Of a stretch of 64,000 nt of DNA, positions 18,563 through 27,812 are shown in pieces. This DNA comes from CAVWDU01 sp963753815 (GTDB lineage Bacteria; Pseudomonadota; Gammaproteobacteria; Pseudomonadales; Halieaceae). The notes under the pieces were generated by a model that ran no database searches, was not told the origin of the DNA, and was given only the letters and a program-made list of their open reading frames with translations. How positions within the stretch are numbered: the first letter of the stretch is position 1; each line of letters opens with the position of its first letter. Both the position numbers and the translations under genes were made by a program. The stretch covers positions 682,001-746,000 of the forward strand of contig CAVWDU010000003.1 in the NCBI GenBank assembly GCA_963753815.1, in the 5' to 3' direction.

Positions 18563-18770
18563 CTACTCCTCTCCTTCGGCCTTCGGCTCTTCGGTGTCTG
18601 CGCCCTTGCGGTCGTGGGCTCCAAACAAAAACGGATTCAGCCCCTTGCGATCAAACAGGAAGGGACTCCTGATCGTAACTGAACGTATCGGCCATGCTGT
18701 TGCTAGTAAGCAGGAAGCTGATTGCCAGCAGCAGATGGTTGAGGTTCCCCACCGAAAACTGCTTGTCCAC
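18563..18770 (-). pseudogene. Internally deleted calcineurin-like phosphoesterase (signal peptide fused to C-terminal tail)
   Basis: From a GTG at 18770 one frame reads a signal peptide and mature start (LNHLLLAISFLLTSNSMA, DTFSYDQESLP), which parallels GTLLLAAGFLTSSYQVSA, DFSYDKKALP of the intact phosphoesterase at 46549. Immediately after SLP the neighbouring frame carries its C-terminal tail (FLFDRKGLNPFLFGAHDRKG versus VFDRKGLDPSLFGAYDRKG). About 290 codons, the whole catalytic domain, are missing. The tail ends in a TAG that touches the ATG of the DUF1254 gene. The fusion is out of frame, so no functional product is expected. Confidence 0.8.
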
Positions 18771-18833
18771 GCGCCCCTCGCATTCATTGTTTGCCTGATT
18801 AAACACTGCTTGTGCTTGTGAGCCCCGAGTGCA

Positions 18834-21216
18834 TCAATCGTCGTCCGGCGAGCGCTTGAACGCGGACCTCTCGTCCAGCAGGTTCTTGAAATGGAGCCTG
18901 GTCAAGGTTCCCTCAAAGGCAAACGGGGCCTTGTCGAAATAGTCGTCGGCGACCGGCGAGCAGGTGTCCCGACCGACATCGAAAGTCTCCGAGGCCGTGA
19001 AGGTGAGGGGAATGGTCCGCCCCAAGGTGCCGGAGGCGGCTTCCTTGCCGTTGATCCAGAACCTCAGTTCAGCAGGCGCGGCCCGCTCCGGAGGCGTCCG
19101 CATTTCGTAGGCGATCTTCACCCTCCCGGCGGGGAGTTTGCCGACCTTGATCTTGTAACGCTTGAGCAGCAAGGCACTGTAGTCGTAACGCAGCTCCCCA
19201 TCAACGGCATAGAGGCTCACACCGCCGGAATAGCCACCCATCGCGAAGATCACGCCGTTGACGTTCTCCGGTACTTCGGCATCGATCTCGACACGCAGGT
19301 TGCCGTTCCGGACGTTGGGTGCCTGGCTCTCGGGAATGCGCGTCATTCCCTCGAAAAGGGTCCACTCCGTGTTGGTGGATCGTTTCTGCTCCTGCGGGTT
19401 GAACGGAGTGAAGAGACCGCCACCGATCGGCAGCACCTTGTTTTCCTTTGCGACCTCCATGAACAGAGCCTTCATCTCCTCGAGTTTCTCCGGATTCCTA
19501 GGCGGCGAGGTCATGCATCAGGGAGTAGTCCTTGCGGGTGTCGAAAAGCTCCCACTGGTCCTTCATGGGATCCCACGCGGCGAGGTCGGGGAGTGCGGCC
19601 ACCCACGGCTTCTTGGGGCCGAAGGTGCTAGCCATCCAGCCCTCATGGTAAATGCCACGGCTGCCCATGATGTCGAAATACTGGGTCATCTTGCGTTCCG
19701 GCGCGGTCGCTGAGTCGAAGGTGTAGACGAAGCTGGTTCCGTCGATCGGGTCCTGCTCGTGGCCGTCCACCACCTTCGGTGCCTGGATGCCGAGGATCTC
19801 GTAAAGGGTGGGCACCACGTCGTTAACGTGGTGAAACTGCGGCCGCGGTGTCTTGTCCGGCTTGATGCGCTTCGGCCATGAAATCACCATCGGGGTGCGG
19901 GTGCCGCCCCAGTCGGCGGCGACCAGCTTGGTGTAGCGGAACGGGCTGTCTCCCGCCCAGGCCCAGGCGGAGTGGTACATGTTGTCCGTCTTCGGTCCGC
20001 CGATCACCTCGAGGCCACCAAGCTTCTCGGCTACCGCGATGTGTTCGGCGACGGTCGACGGGATACCGTTCTGGGCATTGAGTTCGGCGACGCTGCCGTT
20101 CATGCCCTCGGCCGAGGCACCGTTGTCGGAAAGGATGTAGATAACCATCGTGTTGTCACGGATGCCCCGCGCCTCGAGTTCATCGATCAGCTTACCGACC
20201 TGGACATCGGTGTGCTCAAGGAAGCCGGCATAGACTTCCATGAGGCGCTCCTGGAAGGTGCGTTCGTTTTCGGGAAGATCCTTCCACGCGGGCATTTCCT
20301 TCGGCCGTGGTGGCACGGACCGTGCCGCTGGGGATCCAGCCCATGGCCTTCTGGCGCTCGAAGACGCGCTCCTGGTAGGCGTCCCAGCCATCGCTGAACT
20401 TGCCCTTGTACTTGGCCGCCCACTTGGCGGCGACATGGTGCGGTCCGTGCACCGCGCCGGGAGTCCACCACATCAGAAACGGGCGGTCGGGATTCATGGC
20501 TAGGTGGCGCCGCATCCAAGTGATCGCCTTGTCCGCCATGCCCTCGGTGAGGTGGTAGTCCTCGTAATTTTCCACATGGGGCGGATCGATCGGGCGTGGT
20601 GTTCTCCCACAGACTCGGTTCCCACTGGGAAGTCTCGCCGGCGATGAAGCCGTAGAAGTAATCGAAGCCGCGGCCGGTGGGCGTGCGGTCGTAGGGGCCG
20701 TTGGCCAGTTGATCGACGGGCGTGTTGTGGTCCTTGCCGAAAGCGGCGCTGGCATAGCCGTAATAGCCGAGCACCTCGGCGATGGTGGCCGAGGACTTCG
20801 GGATGACGCCGGTATAGCCGTCCCAGTCATTGGCCAATTCGGCGATCTGGCCGAAGCCCACACGGTTATGGTTGCGGCCGGTCATCAGGGCAGCCCGGGT
20901 GGGCGAGCACATCGCGGTGGTGTGGAAGGCGTTGTAGGAAATACCCTCCTTCGCCAACCGCGACATCGTCGGGTGTCTCGATCTCGCCGCCGAAGGCGTT
21001 GGGCTGGCCAAAGCCCGCATCGTCGAGCATCACGATCAGGATGTTGGGAGCATCCTCCGGCAGGTGGCGCGCTTGTTCCCGCCACTTGTGGACCGATTCC
21101 TGCATCGTGGGGCCGACCTTGCCACCCATCGGCGAGGTGGGGAAGGGAAGGACCTCCTGCGCTTGTGCGAGCGTCGTCAACACTGCAAGGATAAAAAAAG
21201 GGATAACGTGTCCCAT
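18834..21216 (-). pseudogene. Arylsulfatase, interrupted by four single-base insertions
   Basis: Pieces in three frames join into one secreted type I sulfatase of about 790 residues. Start at 21216 gives a signal peptide (MGHVIPFFILAVLTTLAQA). Next come PNILIVMLDDAGFGQ (metal-binding aspartates), the formylglycine site TTAMCSPTRAALMTGRNHNR, WWTPGAVHGPHH, GFLEHTDVQVG, LSDNGAS (second metal site), and a C-terminal beta-rich domain. Each break is cured by removing one base: a G in GGG at 20971-20973, a G in GGG at 20592-20594, one base near 20315-20322, and one at 19497-19500. Either the gene is decaying or the assembly is poor here. Divergent from an AraC regulator. Ester substrate unknown. Confidence 0.88.
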
Positions 21217-21473
21217 TGCCTTCGCACTCCGACCGTCTAACGTGAAGTCCGTGATACTACGATCACGCCGTATGTCGACGCCTGTCATCTCACGCCACTG
21301 CCTAAATCAACCCGGGTTCATTGATCGACATCAAAACTGACGATTGTGACAATACGCTAAGCTCTACGGCCCGGTCGGGGTAACGGGCGCACCTCTGCAC
21401 CAGTCCGGTGTAGCAAAGGCGTACAGGTCGTGATGTTACTCCCCAGGAAAACCGTTCGGCGCAGGCAACGCAG
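21217..21473. promoter_or_regulatory. Divergent intergenic region between sulfatase and AraC regulator
   Basis: The 257 bases must carry promoters for both genes. CCTGTCAT at 21281-21288 is the reverse complement of ATGACAGG at 46427-46434 in the other AraC-controlled divergent region; each has GTCG or TCG next to it. That could be part of a shared operator but is short and may be chance. No convincing -35/-10 pair was found. Confidence 0.3.
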
Positions 21474-22493
21474 ATGACAGATTCAAATGTCAGGCAAGGC
21501 ACGCCGCTGACCAGGGCGCTCACGATACTACCCTTCGTTCGCTGGCTGGATTCGGCGGGTACAGCAACCGGCACGCTGCTGTCTGCGGCCGGTATCAATC
21601 CGGCACTGTTCGACCACCCCGCCTCGGTTATACCGCTGGAACGCGCATTCCTGTTCGGCGAGTTGGCGTGCCGTGAAATCGGCTCCGAACATTTTGGGCT
21701 TCACGTCGGCTGCGCAACATCAGTCGATGCGCTGGGCACCTACGGCCGCGAACTTCAGAGTGCGCACACCGTGGGGGAGTATCTGCAGAAAGGCATCTCA
21801 CTATTCAACTTGAATACAACAGGACAGCGCCTGGTGACGAAGCAGACGTCACGGGATTGCATTCTGAGAGTCACCACGGTCGGTCGATCGGGCATCGGCC
21901 AGTACCAATCCCATCTGGAAATACTCGCTATCACTGTCGCGAAATGTCGGGAAGGAGCTGGACCGCAGTGGTCGCCCCCGGCTCTCAGCCTCGCCTTCAG
22001 GAGCGATGAACCGCTCCCGCAGACCAACCTTTTCGCCAACACCCGGATCACCCGTGGGGCCGTGGAAACCACTATGACAATTCCACGATCCATCCTGGAA
22101 TTGCCTCTTTCCCCCAGAGTGGGACTGCCTGGCGACCACACTCACACCGCTGACGAAGAGCCGCTGCCCGATGACCTTGCCGGCATGGTACAGCTGCAGG
22201 TCGAGGCGCTGCTTTCTGAGCCATCCCTGACCATCGACATGGTCGCACGGAGTCTTGGCTGGAGCACCCGCAGTCTGCAGCGCCACCTGGCGCTGCGGGG
22301 CATAACGTTCTCCCGGTTGATGAATGGAATACGGCTGCATCAGTCAAGGCGTTGGCTGCGTCAGACCGAGAGACCGATCGTTGAGATCGCGATGGATCTC
22401 GGCTACACCGATGCCTCCAATTTTACCCGTGCCTTTCGCCGACACACCGGGGTTCCGCCGCAGACGTTTCGCGATGTCGCGAGAACGTCCTGA
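21474..22493 (+). CDS. AraC family transcriptional regulator (OruR-like)
   Basis: A 339-residue regulator with an arabinose-binding-type N-terminal domain (about 20-210: IPLERAFLFGELACREIGSE, GTYGRELQSAHTVGEYLQKG) and a C-terminal AraC DNA-binding domain with two helix-turn-helix units (SLTIDMVARSLGWSTRSLQRHL and EIAMDLGYTDASNFTRAFRR, ending GVPPQTFR). It is divergent from the sulfatase and so is the likely activator of the sulfatase/DUF1254 unit. It is paralogous to the AraC regulator at 45298-46362: the same LERAFxFGELACxxxGS-type core and the TGQR block occur in both. The inducer is unknown. Confidence 0.92.
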   Translation: MTDSNVRQGTPLTRALTILPFVRWLDSAGTATGTLLSAAGINPALFDHPASVIPLERAFLFGELACREIGSEHFGLHVGCATSVDALGTYGRELQSAHTVGEYLQKGISLFNLNTTGQRLVTKQTSRDCILRVTTVGRSGIGQYQSHLEILAITVAKCREGAGPQWSPPALSLAFRSDEPLPQTNLFANTRITRGAVETTMTIPRSILELPLSPRVGLPGDHTHTADEEPLPDDLAGMVQLQVEALLSEPSLTIDMVARSLGWSTRSLQRHLALRGITFSRLMNGIRLHQSRRWLRQTERPIVEIAMDLGYTDASNFTRAFRRHTGVPPQTFRDVARTS

Positions 22494-22520
22494 AGGGGCT
22501 GAATCCATCCCGGTATAAAA

Positions 22521-22865
22521 GTGGTGGAGCCACTGCGGTCGCGGGTGAGGATGGCTATGCCATTACCGGCGCTGGTCGCGACCTACCTCACCGCCCTGGT
22601 TGGCAGCACCTACGATGGTGTCACCATCAAGCAGGCACTGCAAATGGACTCCGGTGTAGAGTGGAATGAAGACAGTGACGACATGAAAGACACGAGCATA
22701 CCGCTCACCTACCCCCATGAGAACTCGATGGTTGAGCAACGCTTTCGAATGGTAGAGGGTGCCAACGCCCTGCCGCGGGCCGCTCAACCTGTCAGCAGAT
22801 TCAATTACAACCACCTGGAGAACTGTCTGCTGGGTTGGCTGGTCGAGAACGTGACCGGCTTATGA
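22521..22865 (+). pseudogene. Serine hydrolase (class C beta-lactamase-like) internal fragment
   Basis: The frame carries the middle of a beta-lactamase-family esterase: YLTALVGSTYDGVTIKQALQ, MDSGVEWNEDSDD, and the FNYNHLENCLLGWLVENVTG block that contains the Y-x-N catalytic motif. The upstream S-x-x-K region and the downstream HxG/KTG region are absent, and a TGA follows at 22863. At about 115 codons against the usual 380-420, it is a remnant. It follows the AraC gene on the same strand by 27 bases. Confidence 0.8.
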
Positions 22866-22901
22866 GACGGAGGCCCGTCTCTGGTACGCTTGTGATAGCG
22901 G

Positions 22902-23969
22902 GTGGATTGCTCTACCTTTGGCATCTTGAAAACACTCCCGACCAGCACGCTGACCCACCCACCCGACAATGGTCTTCATCGTCTGTGCCCAGGCGTTAAA
23001 AGCCGGCTTTGGGGCATTCTGGTTTCCTTGTTCCTGCTCCTGCCCGGGACCGCACAAACCGAAGAGATTGCCATTATCCAAGCAGACTCGCCCGGTGACG
23101 TCGAAGTGGGTTTATGGCTGAACGGACTGCACGACGTGGATTTCCTCAGCGGCAGTTTCAAGGCCATTTTCTACATCTGGTGGATCAGCGACGACCCACA
23201 CTTCAAGCCATTTGACAGCCTGCAGGTGCTGAATGGCCGGGACTGGCATGAGAATGCGGTCAATACCCAGCAACTGCCCAACGGCAGGCACTACACTGCC
23301 GGCTTCCTCAGCACGACAGTCACCCATGACTGGGACCTGAAATACTACCCCTTCGACCGTCAGCACCTGGAAATTGTGATAGAGACACCGTACACGACCG
23401 AACAGCTGCGCTTCGAACCGCAGAATGACCGCAGCGTGGTGAGCGAGTTTGCCGTGGTCGAAGGTTTCCGGATCGAGGACCTCACACTGGACACACGCAC
23501 CGAAACCTACAATACCGACTTTGGCCTGGACGACGCCGCGGGAACACGATTTTCGCGGCTCTCCATACAGGTTGAACTGGTGCGGGAGAGTGGCCGTCTC
23601 GTGCTGGCCATTCTGGTGGGTTTTGCCGTTGCCAACGTGGTTGCGCTGCTCACATTCGCCATCGACAAGTCACTGCTCAGTATCCGCGCGGCGATGGTGG
23701 GTGGGGCGATTTTTGCGTCCATCGGCAATATGTACCTGCTGAACAGTCAGATGCACCCGGCGCTGGGGTCGATGATCATCGACAGGGTCGCGATTGGCAC
23801 CTTTTCCGTGATACTCGCGGCCCTGGTGAGCGGCATCCTGATCGATGCCCTGCTGCGACACGGCAACGGGGTGTTAGCAGATCGCCTCAACCTGGCCATC
23901 GCCGCCGTAGTCAGCCTATCGGCTATTGCGTTCTACGCCGCCACCTTCCAGACGGCGCTACAGGCGTAG
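22902..23969 (+). CDS. Pentameric ligand-gated ion channel (prokaryotic Cys-loop receptor-like) protein
   Basis: A protein of up to 355 residues with a signal peptide (RLWGILVSLFLLLPGTAQTEE), a beta-sandwich extracellular domain (about 60-235) and four membrane helices (about 235-350). The domain holds the family landmarks VGLWLNGLHDVDFLSGSFKA, FYIWWISDD, and the loop WDLKYYPFDRQHLEIVIE, the counterpart of the YPFDxQxC loop. As in other prokaryotic members the loop cysteines are absent. TM2 candidate: SIRAAMVGGAIFASIGNMY. Relatives such as GLIC and ELIC are proton- or amine-gated cation channels; the ligand here is unknown. GTG at 22902 is the first start; a TTG at about 22926 is an alternative. 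Family assignment by pattern, not search. Confidence 0.72.
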   Translation: MDCSTFGILKTLPTSTLTHPPDNGLHRLCPGVKSRLWGILVSLFLLLPGTAQTEEIAIIQADSPGDVEVGLWLNGLHDVDFLSGSFKAIFYIWWISDDPHFKPFDSLQVLNGRDWHENAVNTQQLPNGRHYTAGFLSTTVTHDWDLKYYPFDRQHLEIVIETPYTTEQLRFEPQNDRSVVSEFAVVEGFRIEDLTLDTRTETYNTDFGLDDAAGTRFSRLSIQVELVRESGRLVLAILVGFAVANVVALLTFAIDKSLLSIRAAMVGGAIFASIGNMYLLNSQMHPALGSMIIDRVAIGTFSVILAALVSGILIDALLRHGNGVLADRLNLAIAAVVSLSAIAFYAATFQTALQA

Positions 23970-23976
23970 GCCCCGC

Positions 23977-24016
23977 TGCCGTCCACCAGAACCAGAACAT
24001 CTTTTGGTGGACGGCA
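23977..24016. terminator. Strong hairpin between convergent genes
   Basis: TGCCGTCCACCAGAA and TTTTGGTGGACGGCA form a stem of 15 pairs with one mismatch and a 10-base loop, seven bases after the channel gene's stop and 47 bases from the end of the convergent SDR gene. There is no downstream T run, so it may be a bidirectional attenuating hairpin or an mRNA 3' stabiliser, not a classical terminator. Confidence 0.5.
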
Positions 24017-24062
24017 TCGATCCGAGCGGCTGTACCGGCTCGCAGGCGCTGCCGGTAATGTA

Positions 24063-24842
24063 TCACTTGGGCGGCATGCGGATACCACCGTCTACGCGGA
24101 TGACCTCAGCGTTCATGTAAGGGTTGGTCACACACTCCATCACCATGAACGCCAGTTCCTCACCGACGCCAAGGCGCTTGGGGAACAGCACCGACTGACC
24201 GAGGTGCTTCTTGAATGCCTCGGCATGTTCACCTTCACCGTAGATAGGCGTGTCGATCAGGCCGGGCGCTATCGTGTTGACCCGCACGCCTACCGCGGAT
24301 AGATCCCGGGCGATTGGCAAGGTCATCCCCACCACGCCGCCCTTCGAGGCGGAATAGGACGCCTGGCCTATCTGGCCGTCGAACGCAGCCGCAGAGGCCA
24401 TATTGACGATGACACCGCGGCTGCCGTCTGCGTCCATCGGTTCGCTTTTGGCCATCGCCGCGGCCGCCCGGCTCAGCATGTTGAACGTACCGATCAGGTT
24501 GACCTTGATGACGAAGCTGAATTTGTCGAGATCCAGCGGCGTATTCTCGCGATCGATCGTGCGGCCCGGTGCACCCAGGCCCGCCGAGTTGATGCAGACG
24601 CGCAGCGGTGCCAGTTCCACCGCCCTGGCGACGACCGCGTCGGCGTCGTCAGTGCTGGTCACGTCGCAGCGGACAAACGCGCCGCCCAGTTCGTCCGCCA
24701 CAGCGCGACCGCGCTCCTCATTGAGGTCGGCGATTACGACGGTGGATCCGGCGGCCGCCAGCTGGCGTGCGCTCGCTTCCCCGATACCCGAGGCTCCACC
24801 GGTGACGATTGCGGAACTGCCTTCCAGTTTCATGCGTGGCAT
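24063..24842 (-). CDS. Short-chain dehydrogenase/reductase, 3-hydroxyacyl-CoA dehydrogenase type 2-like
   Basis: A 259-residue Rossmann oxidoreductase. The NAD-binding GGASGIGEASAR, the Asp that selects NAD over NADP (VVIADLNEERG), NSAGLGAPGRT, and the catalytic Ser-Tyr-Lys (NMASAAAFDGQIGQ, SYSASKGG) are all in place; the end IRVDGGIRMPPK is typical. The long insert KSEPMDADGSRGVIVNMAS resembles type 2 3-hydroxyacyl-CoA dehydrogenases (HSD17B10-like), which act in fatty-acid and isoleucine breakdown. Start ATG at 24842; an ATG three codons in is also possible. It follows the M16 peptidase gene on the same strand by about 30 bases, probably without functional linkage. Confidence 0.9.
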   Translation of the reverse strand: MPRMKLEGSSAIVTGGASGIGEASARQLAAAGSTVVIADLNEERGRAVADELGGAFVRCDVTSTDDADAVVARAVELAPLRVCINSAGLGAPGRTIDRENTPLDLDKFSFVIKVNLIGTFNMLSRAAAAMAKSEPMDADGSRGVIVNMASAAAFDGQIGQASYSASKGGVVGMTLPIARDLSAVGVRVNTIAPGLIDTPIYGEGEHAEAFKKHLGQSVLFPKRLGVGEELAFMVMECVTNPYMNAEVIRVDGGIRMPPK

Positions 24843-24873
24843 GGTGTGTCTCCCGTGTTGTCAGTTGTAGCTG

Positions 24874-27666
24874 TCAATGACTCTGCGTGACGGCGGCGTC
24901 GCCCGCCGGACCATCGATGACAGTGCCATCGACATCGAGCACCGTCACCTTTCCCCAGTCGAGGTCGCGCACGGCCTGCTCCATGGTGGCAAGATCGCCC
25001 ACCACCAGCACCACCATGTGCTTCATCTGCAGGTACTCACGCGCCGCCTCTGTAAGCTCTCCGGGCTGCTGCGCCTGCACCCCGTCAATGTAGCCGTCGA
25101 TGAAATCGAGGCCAACCCCGTACTTCAGCAGCGGCGTCACCTGGCCCAGCAGTTGCGCCAGGGTCTCGAACTTCTGCGTGTAGGAAAGGGCCAGGTTGCG
25201 CTTGAGCCCATCCAGTTCCTCGCCGGAGATCGGTCTCTCTCCCGCCATGCCTTCTATTTCACGCCGGAACTCCACCAGGCTGGGGCCCGTCACGTCGCTG
25301 GCGACGCCCGCCCGCGCGTTCCAGTAGCCGTAATCCTGTCGTTGCACCAGCGAAGAGAAGGCCCCGTAGCTGTAGCCCTTGTCCTCACGCAGGTTGAGAT
25401 TGAGGCGGCTGGAAAAGGTGCCGCCGATCAGGCCGTTCATCAGCTGTAATGTCATATAGTTCGGATCGTTACGCGGCGGCGCCAGCGTACCGATACGAAT
25501 CTGGGACTGGGCGGCGCCCTGCAGGTCGACCAGGTAGACACGGGTGTCGTCCGGCAATTGCGGTGCTGGCTGCGGGCGCGGCGGCAGATCCGCTGGCACC
25601 CAGCCGCCCAGCTCCGCCTGTGCCAGCCTCCGCGCTTCCTCCAGGTCAATATCACCGGCGATGACCAGTGCGGCGTTATTGGGCCGCCAGAAGGTCGCGT
25701 GACTCTCTGCCAGCTGCTCCGCAGTCAGCCTGGCGATTGAAGCCTCCGTGCCCTCGGCCGCTATGCCCTCAGGTGCGGCGGCGTCGAACAGCAAGCGGGG
25801 AAACAGTGTGGCGGCAAGGCTCGCCGGATCGTTCTGCTCCTGCCGGATTGCGTTCAGGCGCTGCTCGCGCACGATTTCCAGTTCCGTCTCCGGAAAACTC
25901 GGGTTGAGTACGACGTCAGCCATGATCTTAAACGCGTCGGGCAACGTGCGGCGCAGGCTGGAAAGCCTTACCACCGAGCCATACTTATCGCCACGGCTGT
26001 TCAGCCGAGCACCGAGAGCCTCGAGCTCCGCCTGTATGTCGAGTGCACCTCGGGTGGCGGTGCCCTCGTCCACCACGGCAGTTGTCATGTAGGAAAGACC
26101 CGCGTTGTCGGCACCCTCCCCGAGGTCGCCCCGCTTGATCAGCAGCGACACCTCGACCTTGGGCAGGTCCGGCCGCCTGTAAACGTAGAGTGGCAGTCCG
26201 TTGTCAAGCGTGGTGGACTGCACCTCGGGGGCCTCGAAGGGCAACTCAGAGGCAATAGCCGGCGCCTGCGTGCGATCGAAGTCCGGCGTGTCAGGACGGC
26301 CGGAGGGGTCGGGCAGGAAATGGACTTCCATGTGGTGGGCATCGCGAGCCCAACGACCGAGGCTCTCCGCCACCGCGTCTGCGGTAACTGCACTGTAGCG
26401 CTCGAAGTCGCGTTCGAACCCATCGGCGTCGCCCAGGTAGGTGTAGTACGCGTTAAGGCGGTCGGCCTTGCCGCCGAAACCGCCGATACGCTCGAGGCCG
26501 GAAACAAAACGGTATTCGTGGCTGGCCTTGCGGCGGACCAGTTCGTCGCTCGTCGGCCCCTTGTCCGCCAGGCGTTTCACCTCCTCCATGATCACGCTGT
26601 GGATACGCTCCAGTGACGCATCCGGAACCGCCAGAACATCGATGTAGAGCAGGCCACTGATCTCGCGCGCCGCGTTGTACACCGACACGCGCGTCGCCAG
26701 CTTTTCATCGCGCACCAGGCGCCGGTAGAGGCGTGAGTTCTTGCCCTCGCCTAGAATCTCCGCCGCCAGGTCCAGCGGTGCTTCCTCGGCATCGAACACC
26801 GGCGGTGCGTGCCAGACCAGCACCAACCTCGGCTGCGGCACACGTTCCTCGCTGACCACCGTGATGTCGCGGTCGAGCCGGGGCACATTGCGCCTGGCGC
26901 GAACGATTGAGGGCCCCGAGGGCAGCGGACCGAAATACTTCTGCACCAGTTTGCGGGCCTCTCCGGGGTCGAAACTCCCGCTCAACACCAGCGAAGCATT
27001 GTTCGGGGCATAGTAGGTGCGGAAGAACTGGCGCACGTCTTCCAAAGTGGCGTTATCGAGGTCCTCCATGCTGCCGATCACCGAGTGACCGTAGGGGTGG
27101 CCGGCCGGATACATCTGCCCGGCAATCACGTACTCGAGGCTCGAGTAGGGGCGGTTGTCTGACTGGCGCTTCTCGTTCTTGACCACTTCCTGCTGATTGC
27201 GGAAGCTCTCCTCGCTCAGCGCATCGAGGAGAAAACCCATCCGGTCGGACTCCAGCCACAGCGCATACTCAAGCGACGGTGTGGGCACGGTCTGGAAGTA
27301 GTTGGTCCGGTCGCTGTTGGTGGTGCCGTTGACGCCGCCCGTACTGAGGCTGGCACCGGCGCGCTCCACCAGGGTCAGGTATTCACCCTCAACGTGTTTG
27401 GAGCCCTGAAACATCATGTGTTCAAAAAGGTGGGCGAAGCCGGTTTTGCCCGTCGCTTCATTTTTTGAACCGACGTGGTACCACAGGTTAACGTTCACTG
27501 CGGGCATCTTGTGATCGACGTGGAGGATGACGTTCAAGCCGTTGACGAGCTGGTATTGCTCAAATTCGATCCGGGGCAGGTCTGCCGCAGCGGCCGGCCT
27601 CATAGCCAGGCCGGCCAGTAAAACCAGGGCATAAAGCAAACCTGTGGTGGTGCGGAATAGCATCAT
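24874..27666 (-). CDS. M16 family zinc metallopeptidase, two-domain, exported
   Basis: A 930-residue pitrilysin-family protease. A signal peptide (LLYALVLLAGLAMRPAAAA) precedes two homologous M16 halves. The first half holds the inverted zinc motif in GFAHLFEHMMFQGSKH, with the downstream glutamate in the EEVVKNE-type segment (NQQEVVKNEKRQSD). The second half (from about residue 490, KVEVSLLIKRGDLGEG) lacks the motif, as in other family members where it is structural. It should sit in the periplasm or be surface exposed and degrade small proteins or peptides. Start at 27666 directly yields the signal peptide. Full length and intact, in contrast to the sulfatase. Confidence 0.93.
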   Translation of the reverse strand: MMLFRTTTGLLYALVLLAGLAMRPAAAADLPRIEFEQYQLVNGLNVILHVDHKMPAVNVNLWYHVGSKNEATGKTGFAHLFEHMMFQGSKHVEGEYLTLVERAGASLSTGGVNGTTNSDRTNYFQTVPTPSLEYALWLESDRMGFLLDALSEESFRNQQEVVKNEKRQSDNRPYSSLEYVIAGQMYPAGHPYGHSVIGSMEDLDNATLEDVRQFFRTYYAPNNASLVLSGSFDPGEARKLVQKYFGPLPSGPSIVRARRNVPRLDRDITVVSEERVPQPRLVLVWHAPPVFDAEEAPLDLAAEILGEGKNSRLYRRLVRDEKLATRVSVYNAAREISGLLYIDVLAVPDASLERIHSVIMEEVKRLADKGPTSDELVRRKASHEYRFVSGLERIGGFGGKADRLNAYYTYLGDADGFERDFERYSAVTADAVAESLGRWARDAHHMEVHFLPDPSGRPDTPDFDRTQAPAIASELPFEAPEVQSTTLDNGLPLYVYRRPDLPKVEVSLLIKRGDLGEGADNAGLSYMTTAVVDEGTATRGALDIQAELEALGARLNSRGDKYGSVVRLSSLRRTLPDAFKIMADVVLNPSFPETELEIVREQRLNAIRQEQNDPASLAATLFPRLLFDAAAPEGIAAEGTEASIARLTAEQLAESHATFWRPNNAALVIAGDIDLEEARRLAQAELGGWVPADLPPRPQPAPQLPDDTRVYLVDLQGAAQSQIRIGTLAPPRNDPNYMTLQLMNGLIGGTFSSRLNLNLREDKGYSYGAFSSLVQRQDYGYWNARAGVASDVTGPSLVEFRREIEGMAGERPISGEELDGLKRNLALSYTQKFETLAQLLGQVTPLLKYGVGLDFIDGYIDGVQAQQPGELTEAAREYLQMKHMVVLVVGDLATMEQAVRDLDWGKVTVLDVDGTVIDGPAGDAAVTQSH

Positions 27667-27724
27667 GATTCCTCGTCGGGCTTAAGGGTGCCGGCCATGG
27701 TACCGCAAGCCTCGCCGAATGAAA

Positions 27725-27812
27725 GCGTCGGGTGGGAAATGCTGAAGCATCGGGCGGAAAATGCTGGAGCACCGGGCTGGAAATGCCAGAGCGTCGGGCT
27801 GGAAATACTAGA
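27725..27812. repeat. Four tandem 22-bp imperfect repeats
   Basis: Four head-to-tail units (27725-27746, 27747-27768, 27769-27790, 27791-27812) share the pattern GCNNCGGGNNGGAAATNCNNNA with a few substitutions each. The last unit contains the stop codon of the following reverse-strand gene. No spacer-like unique sequence separates them, so this is not a CRISPR array. Function unknown; it could arise by slippage. Confidence 0.8.

Noticed and set aside
22902..24062. Two-gene system of serine hydrolase plus ion channel
   Set aside because: The hydrolase piece upstream is a fragment lacking the nucleophile region, so no partnership can be claimed.
27725..27812. CRISPR array
   Set aside because: The repeats abut without spacers, are only 22 bases and there are no cas genes.
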